Assembly: GCF_900176345.1 (NCBI RefSeq) | Contig: NZ_FWXU01000019.1 | Coordinates: forward strand, 50,924 to 114,923 | Direction: 5' to 3' | DNA length: 64,000 nt | Source: Rhizobium sp. RU36D | GTDB lineage: Bacteria > Pseudomonadota > Alphaproteobacteria > Rhizobiales > Rhizobiaceae | Part shown: in pieces, positions 43,176 to 51,890 of the stretch | Position numbering within the stretch: the stretch's first letter is position 1 | How the letters are laid out: each line of letters begins with the position of its first letter | Made by a program: the position numbers and the translations under genes | The notes under the pieces: model-generated | Database searches by the model: none | What the model was told of the DNA's origin: nothing | The model's input: the letters and a program-made list of their open reading frames with translations, nothing else

Positions 43176-45974
43176 ATGTACGAATTGATTCTGCTGGTTC
43201 TCGGCATTGCCTTTGTGGCCAGCCATCGCGGAACCCGCGCGCGGATCATGGCTCTGGAAGCGGATATCCGCAAACTGAGCGACCAGGTGGCTGCCCTGCA
43301 GCAACCCTCGGCGCCCGCGCCCGTGCAAACCACCGAGGCTGCCGCGCAGGTGCTCGACACCCCGCCATCCGCCGAGGCGGAAACGGCAGCCCTCCAGCCT
43401 AGCGAGGTCACAGGCGAAGCACTTGGTGAGACCGAGAGCCCAATTGCAGCCCCTGTTGCGGCCATGGCCGAGAGCGCCGAGACGGAGAAGGTTCAAGAGC
43501 CCGCACCGCTTACCACTTCGCCAACAGCGGCGCCTGCCGAAAGTCTGGAAAGCTATCTCGGCGCCCGCTGGGCCGTCTGGGCGGGCGGACTGGCGCTGGC
43601 GCTGGGCGGCCTGTTCCTGGTGCGCTATTCGATCGAAAGCGGGTTGCTGGGTCCGGGCGTGCGGCTGACGCTTGCCGCGCTGTTCGGCCTGGCTCTGACC
43701 GCCGTCGGCGAGGCTTTGCGCCGGCGCGTTGTGCCGGGCATCAGCGGCATCTATGCCAATGCGATGATTCCCGGCGTGCTGACGTCTGCCGGCGTCATAT
43801 CGGTGTTTGGCGCGGTTTACGCGGCCCATGGCATCTATGGTTTCATCGGCTCGACACCCGCCTTTCTGATGCTGGCGTTGACGGCCTTTGCCACGCTGGG
43901 CCTGTCGCTGCTGCATGGACAGGGGCTGGCGGGCGTCGGGCTGCTGGGCTCGATGGTGACACCGCTTCTGGTGTCCTCGAATGCGCCGAGCCCCTGGACA
44001 CTGTTCGGCTTCCTGACGATTTCCCATCTCGCCACGATCGCGGCCTCGCGCCGGCAGCGCTGGCTTGTGGTGCCGGCCTTCGCCAATCTGGGCATGGGAG
44101 GCTGGGCGACGGTCTATCTGCTGAGCAGCTTCCAGCCGGAACTGACGCCTGCCGTCCTGGCGCTTCTCGCCATGCTCGCCAGCGCAACTTTCCTGTGGCC
44201 TGCCCGCGCGTTCGAAGCCGAGGAGCGTACGAGCGATCTGTCGGAGGTCGGGTTTGCGCTGGTGCTCGGACGTGCGCCGGCCCTGGTCAGCGTCACACTG
44301 GCGCTCGCCACGGTCATTCCGGCACTTGGCCTGCTCGCCCAGGGCTTTGGCCTTGATGTCAATCCAGCCTATGCGATGGCGGCGCTGCTCGCAGCACTCG
44401 GTGCCATCGGGGCAAGCCGCCATGCCATGGTCTGGCCGGCAATCCTGTCGGCGCTGGCGGCGGTCGTCGGTATCGCCTTGCAGGTCAGCGTCGTCGGCAC
44501 CGTGCTGTCGCTTCTCGACAATTCCTTCGATGCTGCGGTCCTCGTCTCGGCCGTGGACAGCCATATCCTGACGATCGCGCTCGGGCTCGGCGTCTTTTTC
44601 GTGGCGGCCGGTTTCGCCTTCATTTTGCGCAAGGGCGGCCAGGATCCGGTTTTCGCCACGCTCTGGGCCGCCATCGTGGCCACGGCGCCGCTGGCGCTCG
44701 GTTGCCTCACCTATGTCGGCTATGGGGATTTCACGCAGGACTGGACCCATGGGCTCTATGGCCTGCTTCTCGCGGTGGCTCTGCTTGCCGGTGCCGAGGG
44801 CATGGCACGCGCCGGCCTGCGCACACGGCTGCCGCTTGCGCTCGACATGCTGGTGGCTGGCTCGTTCCTGTCGCTGATGCTGGCGCTCGAAGCCCTGGCA
44901 ACAGGACTGACGCAGACGCTGCTGATTGCCTTTGCCGGTTTTGCCTATGTCATGGCGACGCGGCTTCGCGACTGGCGGGCGCTGCCCTGGATGATGGTGG
45001 TCGCCTGCATCAGCGTGCTTGCCCGCATCGCCTGGGAGCCGACCATCGTCGGACCTCTGGCGCTCGGCAAGACGCCGGTCTTCAACGCCCTGCTGCCGGG
45101 CTATGGTCTGCCCGCGCTGCTGGCGATCCTGTCCGTCTACGTATTGCGACCCTGGCCGAGCACACGCGTGCGCAGCATGCTGGAGGCTCTGGCCATCCTC
45201 ATGGGCCTGCTGGCCGTCGCCATTCTCGTGCGCCATGCCATGAATGGCGGAGTGCTAACCGACAGCATACCGACGCTTGGCGAGCAATCGATCTACACGC
45301 TGCTGATCATCGGCCTGCCCGGCGTGTTGATGACGCTCGACGTGCGGGAGCCACGGCCCGTCTTCCGCTATGGGTCGATGCTGCTTGGCGCGATCTCCAT
45401 GTTCAACGTGCTGACCCTGCATCTGGGCGAGCTCAATCCGTTCGTGAGCGGAGAAAACACGGGACCGTGGCCGTTCTTCAACCTGCTGCTGATCGGCTAT
45501 CTGTTGCCGGGCATCGCCTATGCGATCCTCGCCTGGTACGCGCGGGACAAGCGGCCCCGGCTCTATGTGACGCTTCTGGCGCTGACGGGGGCCGTGCTCG
45601 GCTTTGCCTGGGCAACCCTTTCGGTGCGGCGCTTCTGGCAGGGCGAGAACATCGTCTATTGGAAGGGTTTCCTGCAGGGGGAGACCTACAGCTATTCCGT
45701 GGCCTGGCTCATCATCGGCGTCGGACTGCTGGCGCTCGGCTCCCGCTTCGATGCCAAGAGCATCCGGCTCGCCTCCGCGGTCGTGGTGCTGATCGCCGTT
45801 GCCAAGGCCTTCCTGATCGACATGAGCAATCTGGAAGGCGTATTGCGGGCTCTGTCCTTCATCGGGCTCGGCGTGGTGCTGATCGGCATCGGCCTGTTCT
45901 ACCAGAAGATCCTGACACGCGGCAGCGGCAAGGAGACATCGCGCGCCGCCGATCCGGTCGCCGAAAACTCCTGA
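43176..45974 (+). CDS. DUF2339 multi-pass membrane protein
   Basis: 932-residue protein with an N-terminal membrane anchor (YELILLVLGIAFVAS), a short coiled coil (IMALEADIRKLSDQVAALQQ), an Ala/Glu/Pro linker to about residue 125 and then about 25 hydrophobic helices. The start of the conserved region, SYLGARWAVWAGGLALALGG followed by LFLVRYSIESGLLGPGVRL, is the DUF2339 hallmark. The family has no established function. The ATG at 43176, with GAGGA 7 bases upstream, is preferred to GTG at 43158. Divergent from nadA. Confidence 0.88.
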   Translation: MYELILLVLGIAFVASHRGTRARIMALEADIRKLSDQVAALQQPSAPAPVQTTEAAAQVLDTPPSAEAETAALQPSEVTGEALGETESPIAAPVAAMAESAETEKVQEPAPLTTSPTAAPAESLESYLGARWAVWAGGLALALGGLFLVRYSIESGLLGPGVRLTLAALFGLALTAVGEALRRRVVPGISGIYANAMIPGVLTSAGVISVFGAVYAAHGIYGFIGSTPAFLMLALTAFATLGLSLLHGQGLAGVGLLGSMVTPLLVSSNAPSPWTLFGFLTISHLATIAASRRQRWLVVPAFANLGMGGWATVYLLSSFQPELTPAVLALLAMLASATFLWPARAFEAEERTSDLSEVGFALVLGRAPALVSVTLALATVIPALGLLAQGFGLDVNPAYAMAALLAALGAIGASRHAMVWPAILSALAAVVGIALQVSVVGTVLSLLDNSFDAAVLVSAVDSHILTIALGLGVFFVAAGFAFILRKGGQDPVFATLWAAIVATAPLALGCLTYVGYGDFTQDWTHGLYGLLLAVALLAGAEGMARAGLRTRLPLALDMLVAGSFLSLMLALEALATGLTQTLLIAFAGFAYVMATRLRDWRALPWMMVVACISVLARIAWEPTIVGPLALGKTPVFNALLPGYGLPALLAILSVYVLRPWPSTRVRSMLEALAILMGLLAVAILVRHAMNGGVLTDSIPTLGEQSIYTLLIIGLPGVLMTLDVREPRPVFRYGSMLLGAISMFNVLTLHLGELNPFVSGENTGPWPFFNLLLIGYLLPGIAYAILAWYARDKRPRLYVTLLALTGAVLGFAWATLSVRRFWQGENIVYWKGFLQGETYSYSVAWLIIGVGLLALGSRFDAKSIRLASAVVVLIAVAKAFLIDMSNLEGVLRALSFIGLGVVLIGIGLFYQKILTRGSGKETSRAADPVAENS

Positions 45975-46121
45975 TTTTTGGCACAGCAAGTCATCGCAAG
46001 CTTAACCATGACTGCGGGTTTTCCCGTGTTTCGGGGTGATTTCGTTGACAGCACAACCCTGGCGAGGGCCTAATCGGCATCAATAAGCCTGAGACCTTCG
46101 AGCCCTGTGAGTTGGATCGCG

Positions 46122-47144
46122 ATGCAAAGACCCCAACATATCGGAAGCCTCGATGGCCTGAGGGGCATTGCCTCACTTGCCGTCGTCTTGTCGCATATCA
46201 TCCTGCTGTTCCCCAACGAAAGCTGGGCCGGGGCGCTGGTGTTCGGCAACGAGGCCGTTGCCTTGTTCTTCTGCCTCTCCGGCTTCCTGATGGCCTATCT
46301 CTACGGCAGCAAGGCCTTCACGCGCGAAACGGCGACCGATTATCTGTTCAGCCGGGTCGTCAGGATCTATCCGGTCTACCTGGTCGCGGTGCTCGCGGTT
46401 GCCGGCCTCTCGCTCCTCGCCCCTCTCGACTATCCCCAGCCGCTGCTTGGCAGCGTGCAGATCATGCGCCATGTTCTGCTGCTCGGCTCCACCGGCGTTT
46501 TCTGGTCTATCCCGCCGGAGATACAGTTCTACGTCTTCTTCCTGCTCCTGTGGTTCTGGATGGCGGCACCCAGGCGGCGGCTCGTGGTCGGCGTTGCAAT
46601 CGGCATCCTCTTCATGCTGCTCGCCATCACCGGTTTTCCCGGCCCCGGCATCCTGCTGCCGTCGAAACTGCCCTATTTCCTGTTCGGTGCGCTGGCCGGA
46701 TGGCTCTTTTCGCTTATGGGCACCGGGCAGAACGGACCGGTCGTCGGCATTATCACACTGGGCGCACTGGGCTTCTTCTTCGCCAGCCGCGCACTGTTCA
46801 ACACCGAGAATGATTTCTGGGGGCTTTCCAGTGCGATCGCCGCTGCGGGTATCGTCTTCATGGCGGCCTCGGGCTCGGCCCTTTCCAACAGGGTGCTGAC
46901 CGCCTCGCCGCTGCGGTTCCTCGGAAAGATCAGCTTCTCGCTCTATCTGTTTCACATGCCGGTAATGTTCCTCACATCGCGCGCGCTGCCAACCGACCTA
47001 CCGGCTCCGATCGCGATTTCGGTCTGCGTCCTCGCCGCCATCGGCTTTTCCACCCTCAGCTACCGCCTGATCGAGGCACCGTCGCGCCGGATGCTGATGA
47101 ACACCTGGAGGCGCCGACGGGAACTGCGCGGCGTGCCCGCCTGA
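46122..47144 (+). CDS. Acyltransferase 3 family membrane protein
   Basis: 340-residue protein with about ten hydrophobic helices and the motif IGSLDGLRGIASLAVVLSHI at the N-terminus, where the His after the first helix is catalytic in this family. IPPEIQFYVFFLLLWFWM lies mid-protein and LRFLGKISFSLYLFHMPVMF near the end. Members add acetyl or other acyl groups to cell-surface glycans such as O-antigen or Nod factors. A GTG at 46107 would add five residues; neither start has a strong ribosome site. Acceptor unknown. Confidence 0.88.
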   Translation: MQRPQHIGSLDGLRGIASLAVVLSHIILLFPNESWAGALVFGNEAVALFFCLSGFLMAYLYGSKAFTRETATDYLFSRVVRIYPVYLVAVLAVAGLSLLAPLDYPQPLLGSVQIMRHVLLLGSTGVFWSIPPEIQFYVFFLLLWFWMAAPRRRLVVGVAIGILFMLLAITGFPGPGILLPSKLPYFLFGALAGWLFSLMGTGQNGPVVGIITLGALGFFFASRALFNTENDFWGLSSAIAAAGIVFMAASGSALSNRVLTASPLRFLGKISFSLYLFHMPVMFLTSRALPTDLPAPIAISVCVLAAIGFSTLSYRLIEAPSRRMLMNTWRRRRELRGVPA

Positions 47145-47209
47145 TAGCCTCGCCTTGCAATCGCGGCGGGATCGGCTAGTAACGGCGGCGTGTCAGCGAG
47201 AGCATCCCC

Positions 47210-47869
47210 ATGAGCAGGCCTGAAATCGCCGCAGCCTTCAAGCCCTTCGAACCGCTGGCGAAGCAATTGCTGCCGCATGCAGCTTCGGGCGACGATGGCG
47301 CCCATGACGTCGCCCATATCCTGCGGGTGTTTCGCAACGCGATGAAGATCGCATCCGCGGAAGGCGGTGATCCACGCTTGTTGGCAGCCGCGGTGCTGCT
47401 GCATGATTGCGTGTCGGTGGAGAAGAACTCGCCGCTCAGGACCCAGGCCTCGCGGCTGGCCGCGGAAAAGGCTGCAACCATCCTGTCCGATCTGGGCTGG
47501 AATGCCGCCGATATCGATGCGGTTGCCCATGCCATTACCACCCACAGTTTTTCCGCCAATCTGGCACCGCAGACGCTGGAAGCCCGGATCCTGCAGGATG
47601 CCGACCGTCTCGACGCCATCGGCATGGTCGGAGCCGCCCGCTGTTTCTATATCGCCGGTCGGATGGGCTCAGCACTCTACGATCCCGCCGATCCGTTGGC
47701 CGAAAACCGTGCGCTCGATGACAAGGCCTTTGCGATCGATCATTTCGAGGTCAAGCTGTTCAAGCTCACGGACGGTTTCCAGACCGCCACTGGCCGGCAG
47801 ATGGCGCTCGAACGCCAGGAGCGGCTGAAGACCGTGCTCGACATGTTCATCGACGAAGTTAGGGAATGA
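47210..47869 (+). CDS. HD-domain phosphohydrolase
   Basis: 219-residue metal-dependent HD protein. Ligands are in AHDVAHILRVFRNAM near residue 32, AAVLLHDCVS near residue 66, HAITTHSFS near residue 110, and ILQDADRLDAIG near residue 129. This pattern fits the YedJ-like family of phosphohydrolases. The end overlaps a short stretch before the MOSC gene (stop at 47867-47869, next start 47878), so the two are probably cotranscribed. The substrate is unknown. Confidence 0.87.
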   Translation: MSRPEIAAAFKPFEPLAKQLLPHAASGDDGAHDVAHILRVFRNAMKIASAEGGDPRLLAAAVLLHDCVSVEKNSPLRTQASRLAAEKAATILSDLGWNAADIDAVAHAITTHSFSANLAPQTLEARILQDADRLDAIGMVGAARCFYIAGRMGSALYDPADPLAENRALDDKAFAIDHFEVKLFKLTDGFQTATGRQMALERQERLKTVLDMFIDEVRE

Positions 47870-47877
47870 GGTCCACC

Positions 47878-48726
47878 ATGAAGGTCGCAGAACTCCACAT
47901 CTATCCGATGAAGAGCGCCCGGGGCATCGCCATTCCCCAGGCCGCCATCAATCACAGGGGACTGCTGGGTGACCGACGCGTGATGCTGGTCGAACCCAAC
48001 GGCATGTTTGTGACTCAGCGTGAGCTGCCGGACCTTGCGCGCGTCACCGCCCTGCCCTCGGCTGCCTATCTCACGCTTCGGATGGATGACGGCCGGGAAC
48101 TGATGGTCGCCCCACCCCATCCGGACCGCCGCCTTGAGGTGGAGATCTGGAAAACCCCGGTCAGCGCCGCAGTCGCGGATGACCGCGTCAATTCGAGGCT
48201 GTCGGACTGGTTTGGGCGGGATGTGAAGCTGGTCTTCTTCGACGGCGGGGCTGAGCGCAATGCCAATCCCGAATGGGCAGGCGCCGACACGCCGATGAGT
48301 TTTGCCGATGGCTACCAGATCCTGGTGACGACGACAGGGTCTCTTGAGGCCCTCAATGCCGACATGGAAAGCCATGGCGAAGGTCGCGTCGGCATGGAAC
48401 GCTTCCGACCGAACATCGTGATCGAACACGACGAGCCCTGGGCGGAGGACCGCTGGGCGGCCATCGAGATCAATGGCCTCCGGCTCGACCTGGTCAAGCC
48501 ATGCCCTCGCTGCATCATGACGACCCAGGATCAGGCCACCGGCTCGCGCGAGGGCGCAAACCCCATGCCGGCCATGGGCCGCATTCGCATGTCGGCGGAT
48601 CGGCGCGTGCCCGGGCCGCTGTTCGGCTGGAACGCCGTGCCGCGCGGCGAAGGCAGCGTGTCTCTCGGCGATCAGGTGCAGGTGATCATGGACCGGCCGG
48701 AAGGCTTTGCGATCAAGAAACGCTGA
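47878..48726 (+). CDS. MOSC domain-containing protein
   Basis: 282-residue protein with an N-terminal MOSC beta-barrel (ELHIYPMKSARGIAIPQAA) and a C-terminal MOSC domain. RFRPNIVIEHDEPWAEDRW near residue 180 and LDLVKPCPRCIMTTQDQATG near residue 205, with its conserved Cys, are the family marks of molybdenum-cofactor-dependent amidoxime-reducing or sulfurase-related enzymes. The ATG at 47878, after GAGG, is preferred to 47866. A partner ferredoxin domain is absent. Confidence 0.9.
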   Translation: MKVAELHIYPMKSARGIAIPQAAINHRGLLGDRRVMLVEPNGMFVTQRELPDLARVTALPSAAYLTLRMDDGRELMVAPPHPDRRLEVEIWKTPVSAAVADDRVNSRLSDWFGRDVKLVFFDGGAERNANPEWAGADTPMSFADGYQILVTTTGSLEALNADMESHGEGRVGMERFRPNIVIEHDEPWAEDRWAAIEINGLRLDLVKPCPRCIMTTQDQATGSREGANPMPAMGRIRMSADRRVPGPLFGWNAVPRGEGSVSLGDQVQVIMDRPEGFAIKKR

Positions 48727-48777
48727 TCCGCCGCCGCCGAAGGTCCGCCAACATTTGACGGGCAGCGACCCGCCTAA

Positions 48778-48825
48778 CACAACCTGAGATAAATTTCACA
48801 ACCTGTGATTAACGCACCGTTAATC
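48778..48825 (+). promoter_or_regulatory. Flagellin upstream repeats and CtrA-type box
   Basis: Two direct repeats, CACAACCTGAGAT (48778-48790) and CACAACCTGTGAT (48797-48809), have a 19-base period. The second runs into GATTAACG-CAC-CGTTAATC (48807-48825), an 8-bp palindrome that also reads TTAA-N7-TTAA, the CtrA consensus. The box lies 91 bases before the flagellin start codon. Confidence 0.6.
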
Positions 48826-48913
48826 ATCGGGGCGCAATCCTTACGTGCATTACATCATCAGATTTGCAAGACGTCTTTCCCTTTGATGTCTCCCTGTTTT
48901 GATCGGCACGGCC

Positions 48914-49879
48914 ATGACCAGCATCCATACCAACGCCTCGGCGATCGCCGCCCTTGCGACGTTGCGGTCGATCAACAAGCAACTGGATGAGACGCAAGAG
49001 CGCCTGGCAACTGGTCTGCGGATCAACGAGGCAGCTGACAATCCCGCCTATTGGTCGATCGCGACCACCATGCGCGGCGACATCAAAATGCTCAGCGCGG
49101 TGCAGGACAGCCTCGAAATGGGTGCCGCCATCGTCGACACGGCCTATCTGGGCATGGATGCAGCAATTTCCGTGATGGACGAGTTCAAGGCCAAGCTGGT
49201 GATGGCATCGGAGCCGGGCGTCGACAAGACAAAGATCGACAAGGAACTGACCGAACTCAAGGAGCAGTTGCGCTCGATCGTGTCTGCGTCCAGTTTCAAC
49301 GGCCAGAACTGGCTGGTCAGCGGAACCGCGGCCGGCGCTGACAAAACCGTCGTGGCGGGCTTCACGCGTGCAGCGAACGGAGCTGTGTATGTCCAGAAGA
49401 TTACTTACGGGGCAGACAGCGTTCCAGGCCCCACGAACCTCGCAAGCCTGATCGATTATGGCTCCGGCGGCGCCAATGGCATTCTGACGAGCAGCGCCTA
49501 TGCGACGGCAGTCGGAGCCAGCACGTCCTATGCCGTGTTGAAACAGGATCCGAGCGCCACGACAACGGAGATCTCGCTCACCAGCACCACGACCGCAGCG
49601 CAACTCGACGAGATGATCTCGACGGTGGATGCGATGATGAAGCAGATGACCGATGTCGGAGCATCGCTCGGCGCCACGAAAAGCCGTATCGAGAACCAGC
49701 TCGAATTCCAGAAGAAGCTGCAGGCAACGCTCGAGAAGGGCGTGGGCCGGCTCGTCGATGCGGACATGGAGGAGGAGTCCACCCGGCTCAAGGCGCTTCA
49801 GGCACAGCAGCAACTGGCGATCCAGGCCCTGCAGATCGCCAACAACGAGCCGAATCTGATCCTGGAGCTTTTCCGCTGA
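48914..49879 (+). CDS. Flagellin
   Basis: 321-residue flagellin of the alphaproteobacterial type. The N-terminal D0/D1 region (SIHTNASAIAALATLRSINK, then LATGLRINEAADNPAYWSIA) and the C-terminal region (ADMEEESTRLKALQAQQQLA to NNEPNLILELFR) form the filament core; residues about 140-240 are the variable outer part. The ATG at 48914 gives the standard N-terminus. No other flagellar gene is nearby, so this is a dispersed copy like the separately placed flagellins of Agrobacterium. Export is by the flagellar type III system. Confidence 0.95.
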   Translation: MTSIHTNASAIAALATLRSINKQLDETQERLATGLRINEAADNPAYWSIATTMRGDIKMLSAVQDSLEMGAAIVDTAYLGMDAAISVMDEFKAKLVMASEPGVDKTKIDKELTELKEQLRSIVSASSFNGQNWLVSGTAAGADKTVVAGFTRAANGAVYVQKITYGADSVPGPTNLASLIDYGSGGANGILTSSAYATAVGASTSYAVLKQDPSATTTEISLTSTTTAAQLDEMISTVDAMMKQMTDVGASLGATKSRIENQLEFQKKLQATLEKGVGRLVDADMEEESTRLKALQAQQQLAIQALQIANNEPNLILELFR

Positions 49880-49990
49880 TCGAACCTCTGCTTCAGTTGA
49901 CCTAAGGACATCTGAACGACGGCGCCTAATCCATCAATTCCGCTTATTTACGCTTCACGAAAAGGCGTTTGGCGAAGGCCATCCCCGACG

Positions 49991-50011
49991 CTATCGTTTC
50001 CTTTACGATAG
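49991..50011 (+). promoter_or_regulatory. Palindrome before the MFS gene
   Basis: CTATCGT-N7-ACGATAG, a perfect 7-bp inverted repeat ending at the GGAGAGGA ribosome-binding site of the MFS gene. It could be an operator or an RNA hairpin that limits translation. Confidence 0.45.
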
Positions 50012-50023
50012 GAGAGGATTGCC

Positions 50024-51241
50024 ATGCCCACCACACGCGCTGCCATGCCCTGGCTGATCATTGTCGCCGGTTCGCTGATTGCCATGATGACCTTCGGGCC
50101 GCGCTCCGCCATGGGCTTCTTCCAGCTGCCGATGCTGGCGGATACGGGATGGGACCGCTCCACCTTCGGCCTCGCCATGGCCATCCAGAATCTCTGCTGG
50201 GGCGTGAGCCAGCCTTTCTTCGGCGCGCTGGCGGACAAATACGGTACGGGCCGGGTTCTGGCGGCCTCCGGTGTGCTCTATGCCGCGGGTCTGATCCTCA
50301 TGGCCAATGCGTCGGCGCCGATCTGGCTGCATATCGGCGGTGGCGTTCTGATCGGCATGGCCATCGGCGCGGGCTCGTTCAGCGTGATTCTCTCGGCCTT
50401 TGCCCGCAATGTCTCGCCAGAGCAGCGCTCCATGGCCTTCGGCATCGGCACCGCCGCCGGTTCTGCCGGCATGTTCCTGTTTGCCCCGCTGTCCCAGGGG
50501 CTGATCAGCACCTTCGGCTGGTCGGACAGCCTTGTCTATATGTCGATCATGATGCTGATCGTTCCGCTGCTGGCCCTGCCCTTGCGTGGCAATGCCAATT
50601 CCGGCACGCAGTCGCAGAACCAGTTTAAACAGTCTGTCGGCGACGCCTTGAAGGAAGCGCTGGGCCACAAGAGCTATCTTCTGCTCACCACCGGCTTCTT
50701 CGTCTGCGGCTTCCAGGTGGCGTTCATCACGGCGCATTTTCCGGCCTATCTCGGCGATATCGGTATTGAAGCCCGCTATGCGGTGATCGCCATGGCGCTG
50801 ATCGGCTTCTTCAATATCATCGGCTCGCTGGCCGCCGGAGCGATCGGGCAGCGCTATTCGAAACCGTATTTCCTGGCGCTGATCTATATCGGCCGTTCGA
50901 TCACGGTGACAGCATTCCTGCTCCTGCCGCAAACGCCGGCGTCGGTGATCATCTTCTCCGCGGTCATGGGGCTTTTGTGGCTGTCGACCGTTCCGCCGAC
51001 CAATGCGCTTGTCGCCATCATGTTCGGCACCAGGCATCTGGGCCTGCTGGGCGGCATCGTCTTCCTGTCGCACCAGGTCGGTTCTTTCCTGGGCGTCTGG
51101 ATGGGCGGCTATCTCTATGACCGCCTCGGCTCCTATGACAGCGTCTGGTGGCTCGGCGTGCTTCTCGGCCTGTTTGCCGCCGTGGTGCATTGGCCCATCC
51201 GCGAGCGGGCGGTGGATCGCGGCGTTCCGGCCGCGGCATGA
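50024..51241 (+). CDS. MFS transporter
   Basis: 405-residue major facilitator with 12 hydrophobic helices in two halves. The N-terminal half has FGPRSAMGFFQLPMLADTGW, typical of oxalate/formate antiporter-like and YbfB-type permeases, and the loop GALADKYGTGRVLAASG is the conserved cytoplasmic motif A. A second, weaker copy, AAGAIGQRYSKPYFLALI, follows in the C-terminal half. GGAGAGGA lies upstream of the ATG. Substrate unknown, possibly an organic acid. Confidence 0.9.
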   Translation: MPTTRAAMPWLIIVAGSLIAMMTFGPRSAMGFFQLPMLADTGWDRSTFGLAMAIQNLCWGVSQPFFGALADKYGTGRVLAASGVLYAAGLILMANASAPIWLHIGGGVLIGMAIGAGSFSVILSAFARNVSPEQRSMAFGIGTAAGSAGMFLFAPLSQGLISTFGWSDSLVYMSIMMLIVPLLALPLRGNANSGTQSQNQFKQSVGDALKEALGHKSYLLLTTGFFVCGFQVAFITAHFPAYLGDIGIEARYAVIAMALIGFFNIIGSLAAGAIGQRYSKPYFLALIYIGRSITVTAFLLLPQTPASVIIFSAVMGLLWLSTVPPTNALVAIMFGTRHLGLLGGIVFLSHQVGSFLGVWMGGYLYDRLGSYDSVWWLGVLLGLFAAVVHWPIRERAVDRGVPAAA

Positions 51242-51265
51242 TTCACTTTTGTGAACGTTTTTTTT
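51242..51265 (+). terminator. Terminator after the MFS gene
   Basis: TTCAC-TTTT-GTGAA hairpin directly after the stop codon, followed by CG and eight T residues. The stem is only 5 bp, but the T run is long, so termination is plausible. Confidence 0.6.
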
Positions 51266-51355
51266 AAGGATTGAGGCAGACGAGATTCATTTTGCCTCAA
51301 AGCATCCACATTTTGTGCGTCGCAAAATTCTATTTTATTTTTTAGCTTGGGGAGG

Positions 51356-51464
51356 TTGACGGCGGACAGCGTCGCACCTACCTTGTTGTCACCGATCGAG
51401 GATCGGGTTTAAACCGCTCCGGACGATGAATATGTCCGGACCAGCCGCAAAGGAGGTTAGCGAC
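51356..51464 (+). promoter_or_regulatory. Promoter and structured leader of a 31-codon gene
   Basis: TTGACG (51356-51361) and TACCTT (51379-51384) with 17 bases between form a plausible promoter. The transcript would contain two perfect hairpins, CCGATC-GAG-GATCGG (51392-51406) and TCCGGAC-N9-GTCCGGA (51418-51440), then AAAGGAGG before an ATG. The pattern could be a regulatory leader or a small RNA. Confidence 0.45.
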
Positions 51465-51560
51465 ATGCGAGTTATTTCCCATAATGCCAACCGGTCCTGG
51501 CAGCTTCCCCAGCGCAGCGTGGCGTCCCGCGTCAGCCTTCGACTTAAATGTCGAATGTGA
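51465..51560 (+). CDS. Very small basic protein or upstream leader frame
   Basis: 31-residue frame (MRVISHNANRSWQLPQRSVA, then SRVSLRLKCRM), basic and without a membrane segment. AAAGGAGG, the strongest ribosome-binding site in this region, is placed 8 bases before the ATG. It lies 75 bases upstream of another small gene on the same strand and might regulate it in cis. No family is recognised. Confidence 0.5.
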   Translation: MRVISHNANRSWQLPQRSVASRVSLRLKCRM

Positions 51561-51635
51561 TCTGTTTGAACTTCTGAACGCGTCCTATCCAATTTTTTAG
51601 CTGAGCCCTGCGCATGAGCGCGGGCGGGGATCATT

Positions 51636-51890
51636 ATGAGCAAGCAAGTTGTCGAATATGACGGCATACCCGTCGGCATCACCGTTCCCGAGGGGGACAG
51701 GCTGAAGTTCATCGCTGTCAAGTATCCGGTCATCGAACTGGACGGTGGATTTTACCACGATATCGCTGAGCTGCGCTCGGCGATCAGCAATCACCTGGAG
51801 AGATCGGACAGCGATGACGGCGTGTCCGTATCAGCCAGTGCTGCGGCTGAGCGCGCGGGCAATGCACGCAACGACTTCAAGGCCGCCTGA
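51636..51890 (+). CDS. Small hypothetical protein
   Basis: 84-residue acidic protein. A beta-rich N-terminal part ([20 protein letters not shown] to [20 protein letters not shown]) is followed by a disordered Ser/Ala tail. No motif is recognised. GGGGAT precedes the ATG as a modest ribosome site. Its last 100 bases run through the 3' end of recO on the opposite strand, an unusually long overlap. This could mean that the true gene is shorter, or that the two transcripts interfere. Confidence 0.6.
   Translation: MSKQVVEYDGIPVGITVPEGDRLKFIAVKYPVIELDGGFYHDIAELRSAISNHLERSDSDDGVSVSASAAAERAGNARNDFKAA

Noticed and set aside
43107..45236. 709-codon minus-strand frame opposite DUF2339
   Set aside because: Gln/Arg/His-rich low-complexity product mirroring a membrane protein; no homology features or start signal.
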